Of a stretch of 64,000 bases of DNA, positions 21,512 to 29,370 are shown piece after piece. The notes beneath the pieces are model-generated. The model worked only from the letters and a program-made list of their open reading frames with translations. It had not been told where the DNA came from and did no database searches. Position 1 is the first letter of the stretch; every line of letters starts with the position of its first letter. Made by a program: the position numbers and the translations under genes. The DNA comes from an uncultured Cellulomonas sp. (GTDB taxonomy: Bacteria > Actinomycetota > Actinomycetes > Actinomycetales > Cellulomonadaceae): NCBI RefSeq assembly GCF_947494015.1, contig NZ_CANLTL010000008.1, positions 152,965-216,964 of the forward strand. The letters run 5' to 3'.

Positions 21512-21567
21512 GCTCGAGCCCTCCTCGTCCACGACGTCTCCATCAACTACTCATCGGTGAACCCACG

Positions 21568-22437
21568 ATGACCAGGCGTCTCGAGCATATCCTTCTCACC
21601 CGTTTCAACCTGCCCTCTCCAGGAGCGGAGCAGCTCATCCGAGAGCAGGACGGCTGGCTTCGCGAGCGGGTGCAACTGTTCGAGCAGTTCTGTCTGCCGA
21701 GTGTCCGGGCGCAGACGGAGCGCCGCTTCCACTGGATCGTGTACATCGACCCGCGGAGCCCCGAGTGGTTCATGCAGTGGGTCGAGGGCGCCACGGCCGA
21801 TGGCACGTTCCACGCGGTACCACGGGCGCAGGTGCCCCGGGACCTACTGATGCAGGACATCCGACGGGTGGCCGGCTGCGAGCCGGAAACGTTGATCACC
21901 ACCAACCTCGACAACGACGACGGACTCGCCGTGGACTTCGTCGCCCGGGTCCAGGCTCAGACCACCGTCTCGGGCAGGACTGCCGTTTACATGACGCGTG
22001 GACTGATATGGGCAGGCGGCGGGCTGTACCTGCGGACCGACCGGCACAACGCCTTCGTCTCCGTCCGGGAGCCTTGGGAGAGTGCCGTCACGTGTTGGTC
22101 GGAGTGGCACAACCGCCTGCACCTGCAGATGCCCACCGTTGAAGCAGACGGTGCTCCCGCTTGGCTTCAGGTGGTGCACGGTTCGAACGTGAGCAACCGG
22201 GTGCGCGGCCGCCGCGTCCCACCCGCCCCCTACGCGAGGCTCTTCGGCCAGCTGCTGGACGACGTCGAGGCACCCTCTGTCGGGGACATCGTCGTGGACA
22301 CGTTGCTGCACGTGCCGCGTCGCGCCGTCAGGGAAGCGGTGCGTGCCGTTGCCAAACGGCTGGTGACGACTCTGCTCGGTCGTGAAGGCGTGGACCGGCT
22401 GCGCCGCTCGCGGGCATCCGCTCGGACCAGGGCCTGA
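21568..22437 (+). CDS. Putative rhamnosyltransferase-like glycosyltransferase
   Basis: A 289-residue protein resembling the putative rhamnosyl transferase family (PF11316). It has HILLTRFNLPSPG at the start, FEQFCLPSVRAQTERRFHWIVYIDP, and the acidic donor motif TTNLDNDDGLAVDFV, which is typical of GT-A enzymes. It has no membrane segment. It starts 56 bases from the divergent Wzz-like gene, so the two promoters share that spacer. It probably adds one sugar to the glycan repeat or modifies it. The specificity is not certain. Confidence 0.78.
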   Translation: MTRRLEHILLTRFNLPSPGAEQLIREQDGWLRERVQLFEQFCLPSVRAQTERRFHWIVYIDPRSPEWFMQWVEGATADGTFHAVPRAQVPRDLLMQDIRRVAGCEPETLITTNLDNDDGLAVDFVARVQAQTTVSGRTAVYMTRGLIWAGGGLYLRTDRHNAFVSVREPWESAVTCWSEWHNRLHLQMPTVEADGAPAWLQVVHGSNVSNRVRGRRVPPAPYARLFGQLLDDVEAPSVGDIVVDTLLHVPRRAVREAVRAVAKRLVTTLLGREGVDRLRRSRASARTRA

Positions 22438-22530
22438 CGGCACCGCTTCACCCGCCGGGAGCCTTCCGCGCACAAGCTGCGATGTCAGAATCGACCAGAC
22501 GACTCCACTAGATCATCGGAGCGAGCCACC

Positions 22531-23280
22531 GTGGACCTCTCGGAGATGCGAACCGTTCTCGCCCGTCGCTGGTACCTGGTCGTTCTCGGACTGCTCGGCA
22601 CCGGCGCCCTGTGCGGGCTGACGGCAACTCTCATCGGTCCGACGTACGAGTCGAGCGCGAGCATGGCGCTCGTGCCCGGCCCCGCGACCATCGTGGAGAA
22701 CGGTAATCCGCTGCTCTACCTCGGTGGCCTGACCCAGGCCCGCGACGTACTGGTCAAATCCGTTGAGGCCGACGAGGTCATGCGCTCGTTCTCGGACGTG
22801 CACCCCGGCACCACGATCGACGTGCTCCCGGACGGAAGTTCGAGCGGGCCGCTCATCACCGTCTCGGTGTCTGCGGCGTCCGAGCAGGCTGCCACTGTGG
22901 CGATGGCTGACATGATGACGACCGTGTCCACCGAGCTGAGACACCTTCAGGACGAGGTCGCGGTCCCGGAGACGAGCAGGATGAGCGCGCTCATGCTCGC
23001 GAGAGACTTCGAACCGACCGTCGTCCGGAAGACCCAGATGCGCGCGGTGGGAACAGCACTCGCGGTCGGCGTGGGTCTCACGCTGTTCGTCACCGCGACG
23101 ATCGACGGCCTGCTGCTCGCGCGCTCGGCCCGCAGGCGGGAACGCGAGCGCGAGCAAGGCGGTATCGATCGCACCGGTACGGCGCCCGCCGTCTCGACCA
23201 CCGGCGTCCGAGAGACCATTCACCCGCGCGGGTCAACACTCATGAGCCGCTCCTCCCCGCCGGTCCGCAACAACCGCTGA
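22531..23280 (+). CDS. Wzz-like polysaccharide co-polymerase without kinase domain
   Basis: A 249-residue two-helix protein (MDLSEMRTVLARRWYLVVLGLLGTGALCG at the start and a second helix AVGTALAVGVGLTLFVTATIDGLLLA near 175-200) with a hydrophilic Arg-rich C-terminal tail. It is homologous in layout to the protein encoded at 20828-21511. The start is a GTG with GGAGCG eight bases upstream. It lies six bases before the Wzy-like polymerase gene and is surely in the same operon, which supports a role in setting chain length. Confidence 0.8.
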   Translation: MDLSEMRTVLARRWYLVVLGLLGTGALCGLTATLIGPTYESSASMALVPGPATIVENGNPLLYLGGLTQARDVLVKSVEADEVMRSFSDVHPGTTIDVLPDGSSSGPLITVSVSAASEQAATVAMADMMTTVSTELRHLQDEVAVPETSRMSALMLARDFEPTVVRKTQMRAVGTALAVGVGLTLFVTATIDGLLLARSARRREREREQGGIDRTGTAPAVSTTGVRETIHPRGSTLMSRSSPPVRNNR

Positions 23281-23286
23281 CGCCCG

Positions 23287-24672
23287 ATGACCGTCCCTCC
23301 GCCGGCAGCACTTGACCCGGACACCCGTCCCGCCGGACGGCGGGGCGCCGACGGGACGACCGCGCTGACCGTGTATCTCGTTCTCCTGTGTGCGGTGCCC
23401 TCAAGCCTGACGGTGACTGCACTGGGGTCCGTAGGACGTCCGGCCGCGCTCTGGGGACTGGGGTGCACACTGTGGTGGCTCTGCCACCAGGCGCAGCGGC
23501 CCGCCGCATCTGGGCGACCACGGCAGCCGGTGCGCATCGCGCTCGCTGTCCTCTGCGCCGTAACCCTGGTGAGCTACGCGCTCGCCCAAGTCCGCGGGTT
23601 GCCCGCCGACGAGGCCAGCCCGGCCGACACGGGACTCCTCCGGCTGATGTCGCTCGCCGGGGTGTTGCTCGTCGCGAACGACGGGGTGGACACCCGCGAG
23701 AGACTTGCGGCCCTGATGCATCGCGTGGCTCTGGCAGGTGGCCTCATGGCAGCGCTCGGGATTGCTCAGTTCTTCACCGGCCAGTCATGGATCGCCTCCA
23801 TCGAGCTGCCGGGATTCAGCAGCGACGTGGACCTGGCGAGTCTGCAGAGCCGGAGCGGCTTCATCCGGCCGAGCGGAACGGCGACGCATCCTCTGGAGTA
23901 CGCCGCCGTCCTGGCTGCGGCATTCCCGATCGCTGTGACGGCGGCCATCCACGGGACCGTCCGAGGGCGGGTGCGGCGCTGGCTGCCGGTGGTCGCGATC
24001 GCGACGGCCACCGTTCTGTCGGTCTCGCGCTCGGCCCCGCTTGGCGTGGCGGTCGGCGCTCTCGTGCTGCTGCCCACGTGGTCTCGTCGAGTCCGGCGAC
24101 GCGCTGCCGTCTCAGCCGCGCTCCTTCTGGGCGTGGTGTACGTCACCGTGCCGGGGATGATCGGGACCCTGCGGAACCTCTTCGTCGGTGCGCGCTCAGA
24201 CCCCAGCACCATCTCACGGACCAGCAGCTACGACCTGGCCGTCGAGATCGCCGGCCGTCACGTGTGGTTCGGCCGCGGCTTCGGGACCTTCCTCCCCGCT
24301 TATCGCATTCTGGACAACCAGTACCTTCAGACGCTCATCGAGATCGGCCTGATCGGGTTGGCCGCGTTGCTCGCACTCATCGCCACCGCGACCGCGTGTG
24401 CCGTGAGGGCGCGCCGGTTTGCGGCGCTACCGCACGATCGGGAGGTGGCCGTTGCGCTCGTGGCGTCGACCACGTCGGTGGCGGCGCTCTTCGCCTTCTT
24501 CGACGCCTTCATGTTCCCGATGGCGGTCGGGATCCTGTTCCTCCTGATCGGGATGTGCGGTGCCGCTCGCAACGTGCTGGGAGAGGACGAGTCACCGGCT
24601 GGCGACTCGCCGGCCCGCACTCTCGGACGATCGGCGGGCTCGGTTTCCCCCGGGCACCGCAGCGGCCCATGA
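23287..24672 (+). CDS. O-antigen ligase/polymerase family membrane protein (Wzy-like)
   Basis: A 461-residue polytopic membrane protein with about 11-12 hydrophobic helices and one large extracytoplasmic loop containing RPSGTATHPLEYAAVLAAAF and the Wzy_C-type stretch TISRTSSYDLAVEIAGRHVWFGRGFGTF. These are characteristic of the Wzy/WaaL superfamily that polymerises or transfers lipid-linked glycan units outside the membrane. It lies immediately after a Wzz-like gene, which favours polymerase over ligase. An inverted repeat follows the stop. A second, distinct Wzy candidate is at 43939-45261. Confidence 0.85.
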   Translation: MTVPPPAALDPDTRPAGRRGADGTTALTVYLVLLCAVPSSLTVTALGSVGRPAALWGLGCTLWWLCHQAQRPAASGRPRQPVRIALAVLCAVTLVSYALAQVRGLPADEASPADTGLLRLMSLAGVLLVANDGVDTRERLAALMHRVALAGGLMAALGIAQFFTGQSWIASIELPGFSSDVDLASLQSRSGFIRPSGTATHPLEYAAVLAAAFPIAVTAAIHGTVRGRVRRWLPVVAIATATVLSVSRSAPLGVAVGALVLLPTWSRRVRRRAAVSAALLLGVVYVTVPGMIGTLRNLFVGARSDPSTISRTSSYDLAVEIAGRHVWFGRGFGTFLPAYRILDNQYLQTLIEIGLIGLAALLALIATATACAVRARRFAALPHDREVAVALVASTTSVAALFAFFDAFMFPMAVGILFLLIGMCGAARNVLGEDESPAGDSPARTLGRSAGSVSPGHRSGP

Positions 24673-24689
24673 GCAGGCCGTGCGAGCGC

Positions 24690-24740
24690 GGCGCGCCCGC
24701 TGCAGGCGCCGGCTCAGCCGGTGGGAGCAGCGGGCGCGCC
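24690..24740. terminator. Bidirectional hairpin between convergent genes
   Basis: A perfect 14-bp inverted repeat (GGCGCGCCCGCTGC at 24690-24703 and its complement at 24727-24740) lies in the 72 bases between the stop codons of the convergent polymerase and beta-helix genes. The inner 23 bases contain a further CCGGCT/AGCCGG stem. It probably terminates transcription from both sides. Confidence 0.6.
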
Positions 24741-24744
24741 ACGG

Positions 24745-26319
24745 TCACGGCTCCGGGACGACGCGGCCCCGGAAATTGACCGCGTCGGACGCGTTGCTGA
24801 TGTGATTGTCCTGCCACGTGCTCCAACCCGGACCGCCGCTTGCGTACGTGGCCCCCCACCCGGTCCCGCTGAAGCGGTTGTCGGTCGCGACCAAGTTGCT
24901 GTAGGTGCTCCCGTAGGCGGCCTCCAGCCCCAGCTGGTAGCCGTTGCCCTCCAGCAAGTTGCCGTCGATGACGACGTTGTCGATGTCGCCGCCGTAGGTC
25001 TGGATGAAGAGGGCACCTGTGTCGTTGCCCCCATCGGCCACGAACCGGTTGTTCCTCACGGTCAGCGTCCGCGCAGAGTTGCTGGAGGCGTCGAAGTCAC
25101 GGATCGTGAATGCATCGCTGTGATTGCCGGTGGTGGCGCCGTCACCCCAGGCGACGAGATCGTCGACGTAGTTGCCCTCGACGACGGCGCTCAGCCGGGA
25201 CCCTGTGTTGTACAGCGCGATGCCGCTGCCGACGTGGTGGATGTAGTTGCCACGAAGGTTCGCCACCCCACGGAAGCCGTCGGCGAACGCCACGTTCTGC
25301 GCGCTCAGCAGGGACCCGTCGATCTCCGAGTTCCGGATGGTCACCTCCGCGGTGACGATGGCTCCGGTGTCGTTGTCGGTCGTGCTCAGCAAGGGCAGTC
25401 CTCGCCACATGGAGGTGGGCTGGACGCAGCTCTCCTCGATGACCACGCCATTGTTCAGGATCAGCGGGGTGGTGATCCGCTTGCGCGAGATCACGGTCCC
25501 GGCCGGCACCTTGGAGCCACCGGTGTAGACGGGGAGCTGGTCGCAGCGCAACCCGAGGCGCCGCAGGCCGGTGTTGTCCGCGGTGAGGCTCCACCCCTTG
25601 ACCGACGGAGCCGGGGCCGGCGCAGGAGCCGGAGCGGGCACCGGCGCAGGAGCAGGAGCCGGCGCCGGAGCCGGAGCCGGAGCGGGCACCGGCGCGCTCG
25701 GCGCGCGGGAACCCGCGGCGCTGAATACGACGTCGACCCAGTACTGGGCACCGTTCCAGGACGCCGTCGGGAACGTGCTCCTCCGGCCATAGGCGTACAC
25801 GCCGCTCCGACCGGAGTCGACCGCCAGGTCGGGCGACGAGGAAGGCCGACTGAACCGCTGCGTCGCCGAGTACCGGCCGTTCGGCGCGAGATACGACACG
25901 ACGTAGCGCCGACCTGCCTCGACCGCGACCGGGTTCGCGAAGGTGACGGTCTGCCACCCGCTTCTGCTCTCCCCGGTGAAGGTCGCCGTCGCGAGCCGGG
26001 CACCGCTGCTGCTCCACAGATTGCCGACGTGGGTGCCGGTGTTCTCGGCAGTCTTCCAGTAGCGGACCCCGCGGACGAACCCAGCGGTCTTGACGGTGAA
26101 GGCGGTGCCGAGCTCGACGGAGGCGCGGTCTGCGTCCACCTGGGCACCGACCGGGGTGGCCGTACCCCACAGCGTCTGCGTCTCGGCGGCGCTCGCACGG
26201 TCCGGCACGGTGCCGATACCGAGCAGTCCGATCGCCAGGGCCAGGAGCGCGGTGAGGGTCGACCGGGACCGTCTGGTGAAGGCAGGTCGCGCCGCTGCCG
26301 CGACGGAGGCGTGCTTCAT
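24745..26319 (-). CDS. Secreted DUF4082 plus parallel beta-helix protein
   Basis: A 524-residue secreted protein. A signal peptide (basic start, ALLALAIGLLGIG, cleavage near ASAAE) is followed by a DUF4082-like beta-sandwich (about 45-200, with FTVKTAGFVRGVRYWKTAENTGTHVGNLW and YVVSYLAPNGRYS). A Pro-Ala linker of about 30 residues follows. A right-handed beta-helix makes up the C-terminal half, with repeated short motifs such as NNGVVIEES, RNSEIDGS, GNYIHH, RNNRFVADGG, DGNLLEGNG and DNHISNASD. Beta-helix folds occur in polysaccharide lyases, epimerases and adhesins, but no catalytic residues can be assigned. It is isolated between plus-strand genes and may act on, or bind, the local polysaccharide. 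Confidence 0.8.
   Translation of the reverse strand: MKHASVAAAARPAFTRRSRSTLTALLALAIGLLGIGTVPDRASAAETQTLWGTATPVGAQVDADRASVELGTAFTVKTAGFVRGVRYWKTAENTGTHVGNLWSSSGARLATATFTGESRSGWQTVTFANPVAVEAGRRYVVSYLAPNGRYSATQRFSRPSSSPDLAVDSGRSGVYAYGRRSTFPTASWNGAQYWVDVVFSAAGSRAPSAPVPAPAPAPAPAPAPAPVPAPAPAPAPAPSVKGWSLTADNTGLRRLGLRCDQLPVYTGGSKVPAGTVISRKRITTPLILNNGVVIEESCVQPTSMWRGLPLLSTTDNDTGAIVTAEVTIRNSEIDGSLLSAQNVAFADGFRGVANLRGNYIHHVGSGIALYNTGSRLSAVVEGNYVDDLVAWGDGATTGNHSDAFTIRDFDASSNSARTLTVRNNRFVADGGNDTGALFIQTYGGDIDNVVIDGNLLEGNGYQLGLEAAYGSTYSNLVATDNRFSGTGWGATYASGGPGWSTWQDNHISNASDAVNFRGRVVPEP
25611..25695. repeat. GC-rich microsatellite coding a Pro-Ala linker
   Basis: An imperfect hexanucleotide array (units GGAGCC, GGCGCA, GGAGCG, GGGCACC) encodes the PAPAPAP linker between the DUF4082 and beta-helix domains. 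It includes two copies of a longer block ending GGGCACCGGCGC. Length variation between strains would be expected. Confidence 0.75.
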
Positions 26320-26837
26320 GAGAGTGAGAACTTTCGTTAGGAGGGCCTGGTCCTGGTCGAGCGCGCCGGAAGCGCAACTCGGATACCAGGTCGGCGCGGA
26401 CGGCCTCGGATCGAGTGACCGTTACCGAATCGTGACGACTTTTGTAACAGACGCTCAGGGCTGCCTCCGAAGCGGCTCCCGCGGGCGGCGCCCCCGTTCC
26501 GTCCCCGACCCTTCGGCCCAGCCCCCTGACCTGCTCCGGAGCTCGGGAACATGAGTCGCCTCACACTCGGGCTCCGTGGTGGCAGCCGTGCCATCCGTCG
26601 GCATGTGCCGCGGACGGCATGCTGGCCCAGGTGCACCAACGACGGCGGACTTCACGCCGGACGGTCGCCGGGACCACAGGGCCACCGTGACCCGACAGCC
26701 TCGGTCACGGGAAAGCCCGCTCGGACGAGGCCGTGGCGTGAAGCACCTCCATCCGGCCACGACGGACGCGCTCGATGAAGGCGACGCCGGAGCGTTGATC
26801 CGCTCCGGACGCGGCGACGGTGTGGTACCACAAAACC
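26320..26837. other. 518-bp divergent intergenic region
   Basis: No gene is supported here. The segment 26413-26452 is relatively AT-rich (GTTACCGAAT...TTTTGTAAC, an imperfect inverted repeat) about 100 bases upstream of the secreted beta-helix gene and probably includes its promoter or an operator. A small 8-bp hairpin (CCGTGACC at 26685-26692 with its complement at 26703-26710) and a 12-bp palindrome at 26821-26832 lie on the side of the glycosyltransferase gene. No riboswitch consensus was recognised. Confidence 0.5.
26821..26832. promoter_or_regulatory. Perfect 12-bp palindrome, candidate operator
   Basis: TGTGGTACCACA is a perfect palindrome ending five bases before the GTG start at 26838. 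Its position and its resemblance to TGGTxxACCA operators of GntR-type repressors suggest a binding site controlling the downstream glycosyltransferase gene. No regulator gene is present in the window. Confidence 0.4.
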
Positions 26838-28145
26838 GTGTCCGAGGGACCGGAGGTCGAGGCCGCGCGTGTCGCCCGGCTCGCTGCTGCCGTGCCGTGC
26901 GACCGGCCTGGCGGGATCACCCCCCTGGACCAGGCCACGCACAGCGCCCGTGCCTCCGGCAGCCGCCCGCTGGTCGTCTACTGCGCGGGCGTCCGCTGGG
27001 ACGGTTTACGGGGTACCGACCAGCACATGGCTGTCCACCTCGCGCGGCACGTGGACGTGCTTTGGGTGGACCCACCACTGTCGGTCGTCGAGCCGCTACG
27101 AACCAAGACCGGAATCCTGTCGCCACGCCGGCTGGAGCCGGTGCACCACCGGGTGCTGCGGCTGACGACACCGGCGCCGCCGTTTCCCGAGCGACGCGGG
27201 TTCCGCGTGATCACGACCGCCGTGATGCAGGCAAGCATCCGGCGCGCGGTCCGTGCGCTCGGCCGTCCCGCCGCAGCCATGATCGTCTCCTGCGCGGGGC
27301 CTCGCTTCAGCGCACTGCCCGAGGCCCTGCACGTCTACTACGCGACGGACGACTTCGTGGCCGGCGCCGAGCTCATGGGGGTCGATCGGGCGCGCCTCCT
27401 CCGTGACGAGGCGTCCCAGCTAGCCGGTGCCGAACTTGTCGTCGGGATCACGTCGGAACTGACGCGCCGGTGGACCGCGGCCGGGCGGCGGACCGTCGTG
27501 CTGCCCAACGGGTGCGACACGACGCACTTCGCCGACAGCCAGAGCGCTCCCCGCCCGACGGACGTCGACCTCGCAGGCCCGGTGGCGGGCGTAGTCGGGC
27601 AACTCTCGGCTCGGTTGGATCTGGGACTTCTGGAAGCCGTCGCCGGCGCCGGCGTGTCACTCCTGCTCGTCGGGCCGCTCCAGACGACTTTCGAGCCTTC
27701 AAGGGTGCGTGCGCTGCTGCACCGGCCGAACGTCCGATGGGTGGGCGCCAAGCCGTTCGATGTCCTGCCGTCTTACCTCCGGGCAATCGACGTGGGCCTC
27801 ACGCCGTACGCGAACAGCGAGTTCAACCGTGCCAGCTTCCCGCTCAAGACGCTGGAGTACCTGGCGGCAGGGCTGCCCGTGGTGTCCACCCCTCTGCCGG
27901 CGGTGGACACTCTAGCCAGCGCCTTCGTCCGAACGGGCGCGAGCCCGGACGAGTTCGTGTCCGCGGTACGAGCGGCTCTCGCCGAAGGATCGCCGCCGGA
28001 GCTCGTGCGGGCGCGGCTGGACTTTGCGGCGCAGCACTCGTGGGCGGTCCGCGCGCAGCAGCTCCTTGCTGCCATGGGCCTGCCGGACGCTGGCGGGTCG
28101 AGCCCGGCGTCAAGCAGCGCAGACATCACACAGGACGCGCGTTGA
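26838..28145 (+). CDS. Glycosyltransferase, GT-B fold (TuaH-like)
   Basis: A protein of about 435 residues with a two-domain GT-B layout: WDGLRGTDQHMAVHLARHVDVLWVDPP near the start, HVYYATDDFVAGAELM in the middle, then the donor domain PNGCDTTHFAD, GVVGQLSARLDLGLLEAV and FPLKTLEYLAAGLPVVSTPLPAVD. The middle motif is shared with TuaH-like enzymes and with the second half of the fused enzyme at 16837-18921. The GTG at 26838 is preferred over the GTG at 26820 because a perfect palindrome spans the region between them. Its 3' end overlaps that of the convergent gene by 20 bases. Confidence 0.83.
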   Translation: MSEGPEVEAARVARLAAAVPCDRPGGITPLDQATHSARASGSRPLVVYCAGVRWDGLRGTDQHMAVHLARHVDVLWVDPPLSVVEPLRTKTGILSPRRLEPVHHRVLRLTTPAPPFPERRGFRVITTAVMQASIRRAVRALGRPAAAMIVSCAGPRFSALPEALHVYYATDDFVAGAELMGVDRARLLRDEASQLAGAELVVGITSELTRRWTAAGRRTVVLPNGCDTTHFADSQSAPRPTDVDLAGPVAGVVGQLSARLDLGLLEAVAGAGVSLLLVGPLQTTFEPSRVRALLHRPNVRWVGAKPFDVLPSYLRAIDVGLTPYANSEFNRASFPLKTLEYLAAGLPVVSTPLPAVDTLASAFVRTGASPDEFVSAVRAALAEGSPPELVRARLDFAAQHSWAVRAQQLLAAMGLPDAGGSSPASSSADITQDAR

Positions 28146-29370
28146 AGTCGTCCAGGGCCACCGTGCCGGACCGCCGCTGTCTCCGCCGCTGCACCTTGTA
28201 CGCGACGAGCCCAGCCCCGGCGGTGACTCCGTCGGCGAGACGGCGCGGCACTGTCGGCCGCGCGGCCCACGCCTCTCGGTAGACGCCTTCGAGCTGCTCG
28301 GCCGCCGCCGCCAGGCTGAAGCGACTCTCGACGAGCGCCCGACCGTACGCGCCTAGCCGGCGCCGCAGTGCCACGTCGTCCAGGAGCGGTTCCAGCGCCC
28401 GAACAAATTGCGCTTCAGCGGCGGCCGGCTCGGTATCGGACCCCACGCCGTACCAGCCGTCTCGCAGGAAGGTGCCGACGGTCCCCTCGGTCAGCACGTC
28501 GAAGAAGCCGCCCTCGCCTTGCACCACCAGCGGCTTGGCGAACGCAAGCGCCCGCAGTGCCGAACCACCCATCCCTAGTGCGACGTCTGCGGCGTCGTAG
28601 GCGCCGCGGGGGTCCGAGAGGGACCCGGTCATGACGACGGCCCGGTATCCGGACTGCGCGTTGGCCGCCGAGGCGGCGATCGCGACCCGGTCACGCGCGG
28701 GTCCATCCCCCACGATCACCAGCCGCAGGGGTCGGCTGCTGGCAAGACGCCCGACGGCGCGCACCGCCGTGAGGATTCCTTCGAGCTTGAGCTCGGGAGC
28801 CAGCCGGGAGACGACCACGACCGTCGGGATCCCAGGGTCCAGTCCGTACGTCTGTCGGAACTCGTCCGCGTACGGGCCGGACCGGTTCGCGACCGTGTCC
28901 ACAGGCGGTTCGATGACATCCGTACGACCCGACCGCGTCGAGGCGACCGCGCGTTGGATACGCGCGGTCCCCACCACGAGCGGCATGGAGGACGGCAGGA
29001 ACGGCGCCACGGCCATCGACATGACCGTGACCACAGCCGCGGTCCGTGGGGCCGTGGCCGTGGCGGCCCACGCCTCCAGGGCGGGGGGCCACTCGTACCC
29101 GTGCACGACGTCGGCACGCACAGCTCGGGCCAATCGCGCGAGTCCGACGGCCCGAGCGGGGCCCGGACGCATCCGCGACCTGACCGCCGGCTCGTACCGG
29201 AGGCCGCGCGAATGCAATTCGTCGACCAGAACGCCCTCGTCGGCGTACACCGCGACCTCGTGCCCACGGTCGCGCACAGCTCCCGCCAGCTCGACAGCAT
29301 TGAGCTGGCTACCGCCCAATTCCATCGCATGCGGGCACACGACGACCCGCAGCGGCCGCCCTGCGCTCAC
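28126..29370 (-). CDS. Glycosyltransferase family 4
   Basis: A 414-residue GT-B enzyme. Its acceptor domain begins PLRVVVCPHAMELGGSQLNAVELA, the donor domain has TVVVVSRLAPELKLEGILTAVRA and LVIVGDGPARDRV, and the late motif GMGGSALRALAFAKPLVVQGEGGFFDVL is in the position of the GT4 EX7E loop. The GTG at 29370 overlaps the TGA of the flippase gene (GTGA). It is the last gene of the long minus-strand operon that makes an acylamino sugar, so it may transfer that sugar. The upstream part of the open frame beyond 29370 belongs to the flippase region. Confidence 0.85.
   Translation of the reverse strand: MSAGRPLRVVVCPHAMELGGSQLNAVELAGAVRDRGHEVAVYADEGVLVDELHSRGLRYEPAVRSRMRPGPARAVGLARLARAVRADVVHGYEWPPALEAWAATATAPRTAAVVTVMSMAVAPFLPSSMPLVVGTARIQRAVASTRSGRTDVIEPPVDTVANRSGPYADEFRQTYGLDPGIPTVVVVSRLAPELKLEGILTAVRAVGRLASSRPLRLVIVGDGPARDRVAIAASAANAQSGYRAVVMTGSLSDPRGAYDAADVALGMGGSALRALAFAKPLVVQGEGGFFDVLTEGTVGTFLRDGWYGVGSDTEPAAAEAQFVRALEPLLDDVALRRRLGAYGRALVESRFSLAAAAEQLEGVYREAWAARPTVPRRLADGVTAGAGLVAYKVQRRRQRRSGTVALDDFNARPV

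Noticed and set aside
26320..26837. Riboswitch (c-di-AMP ydaO type) upstream of the secreted beta-helix gene
   Set aside because: Such elements often precede secreted cell-wall proteins in actinobacteria, but the conserved ydaO motif blocks could not be found; only small hairpins and an imperfect inverted repeat are present.
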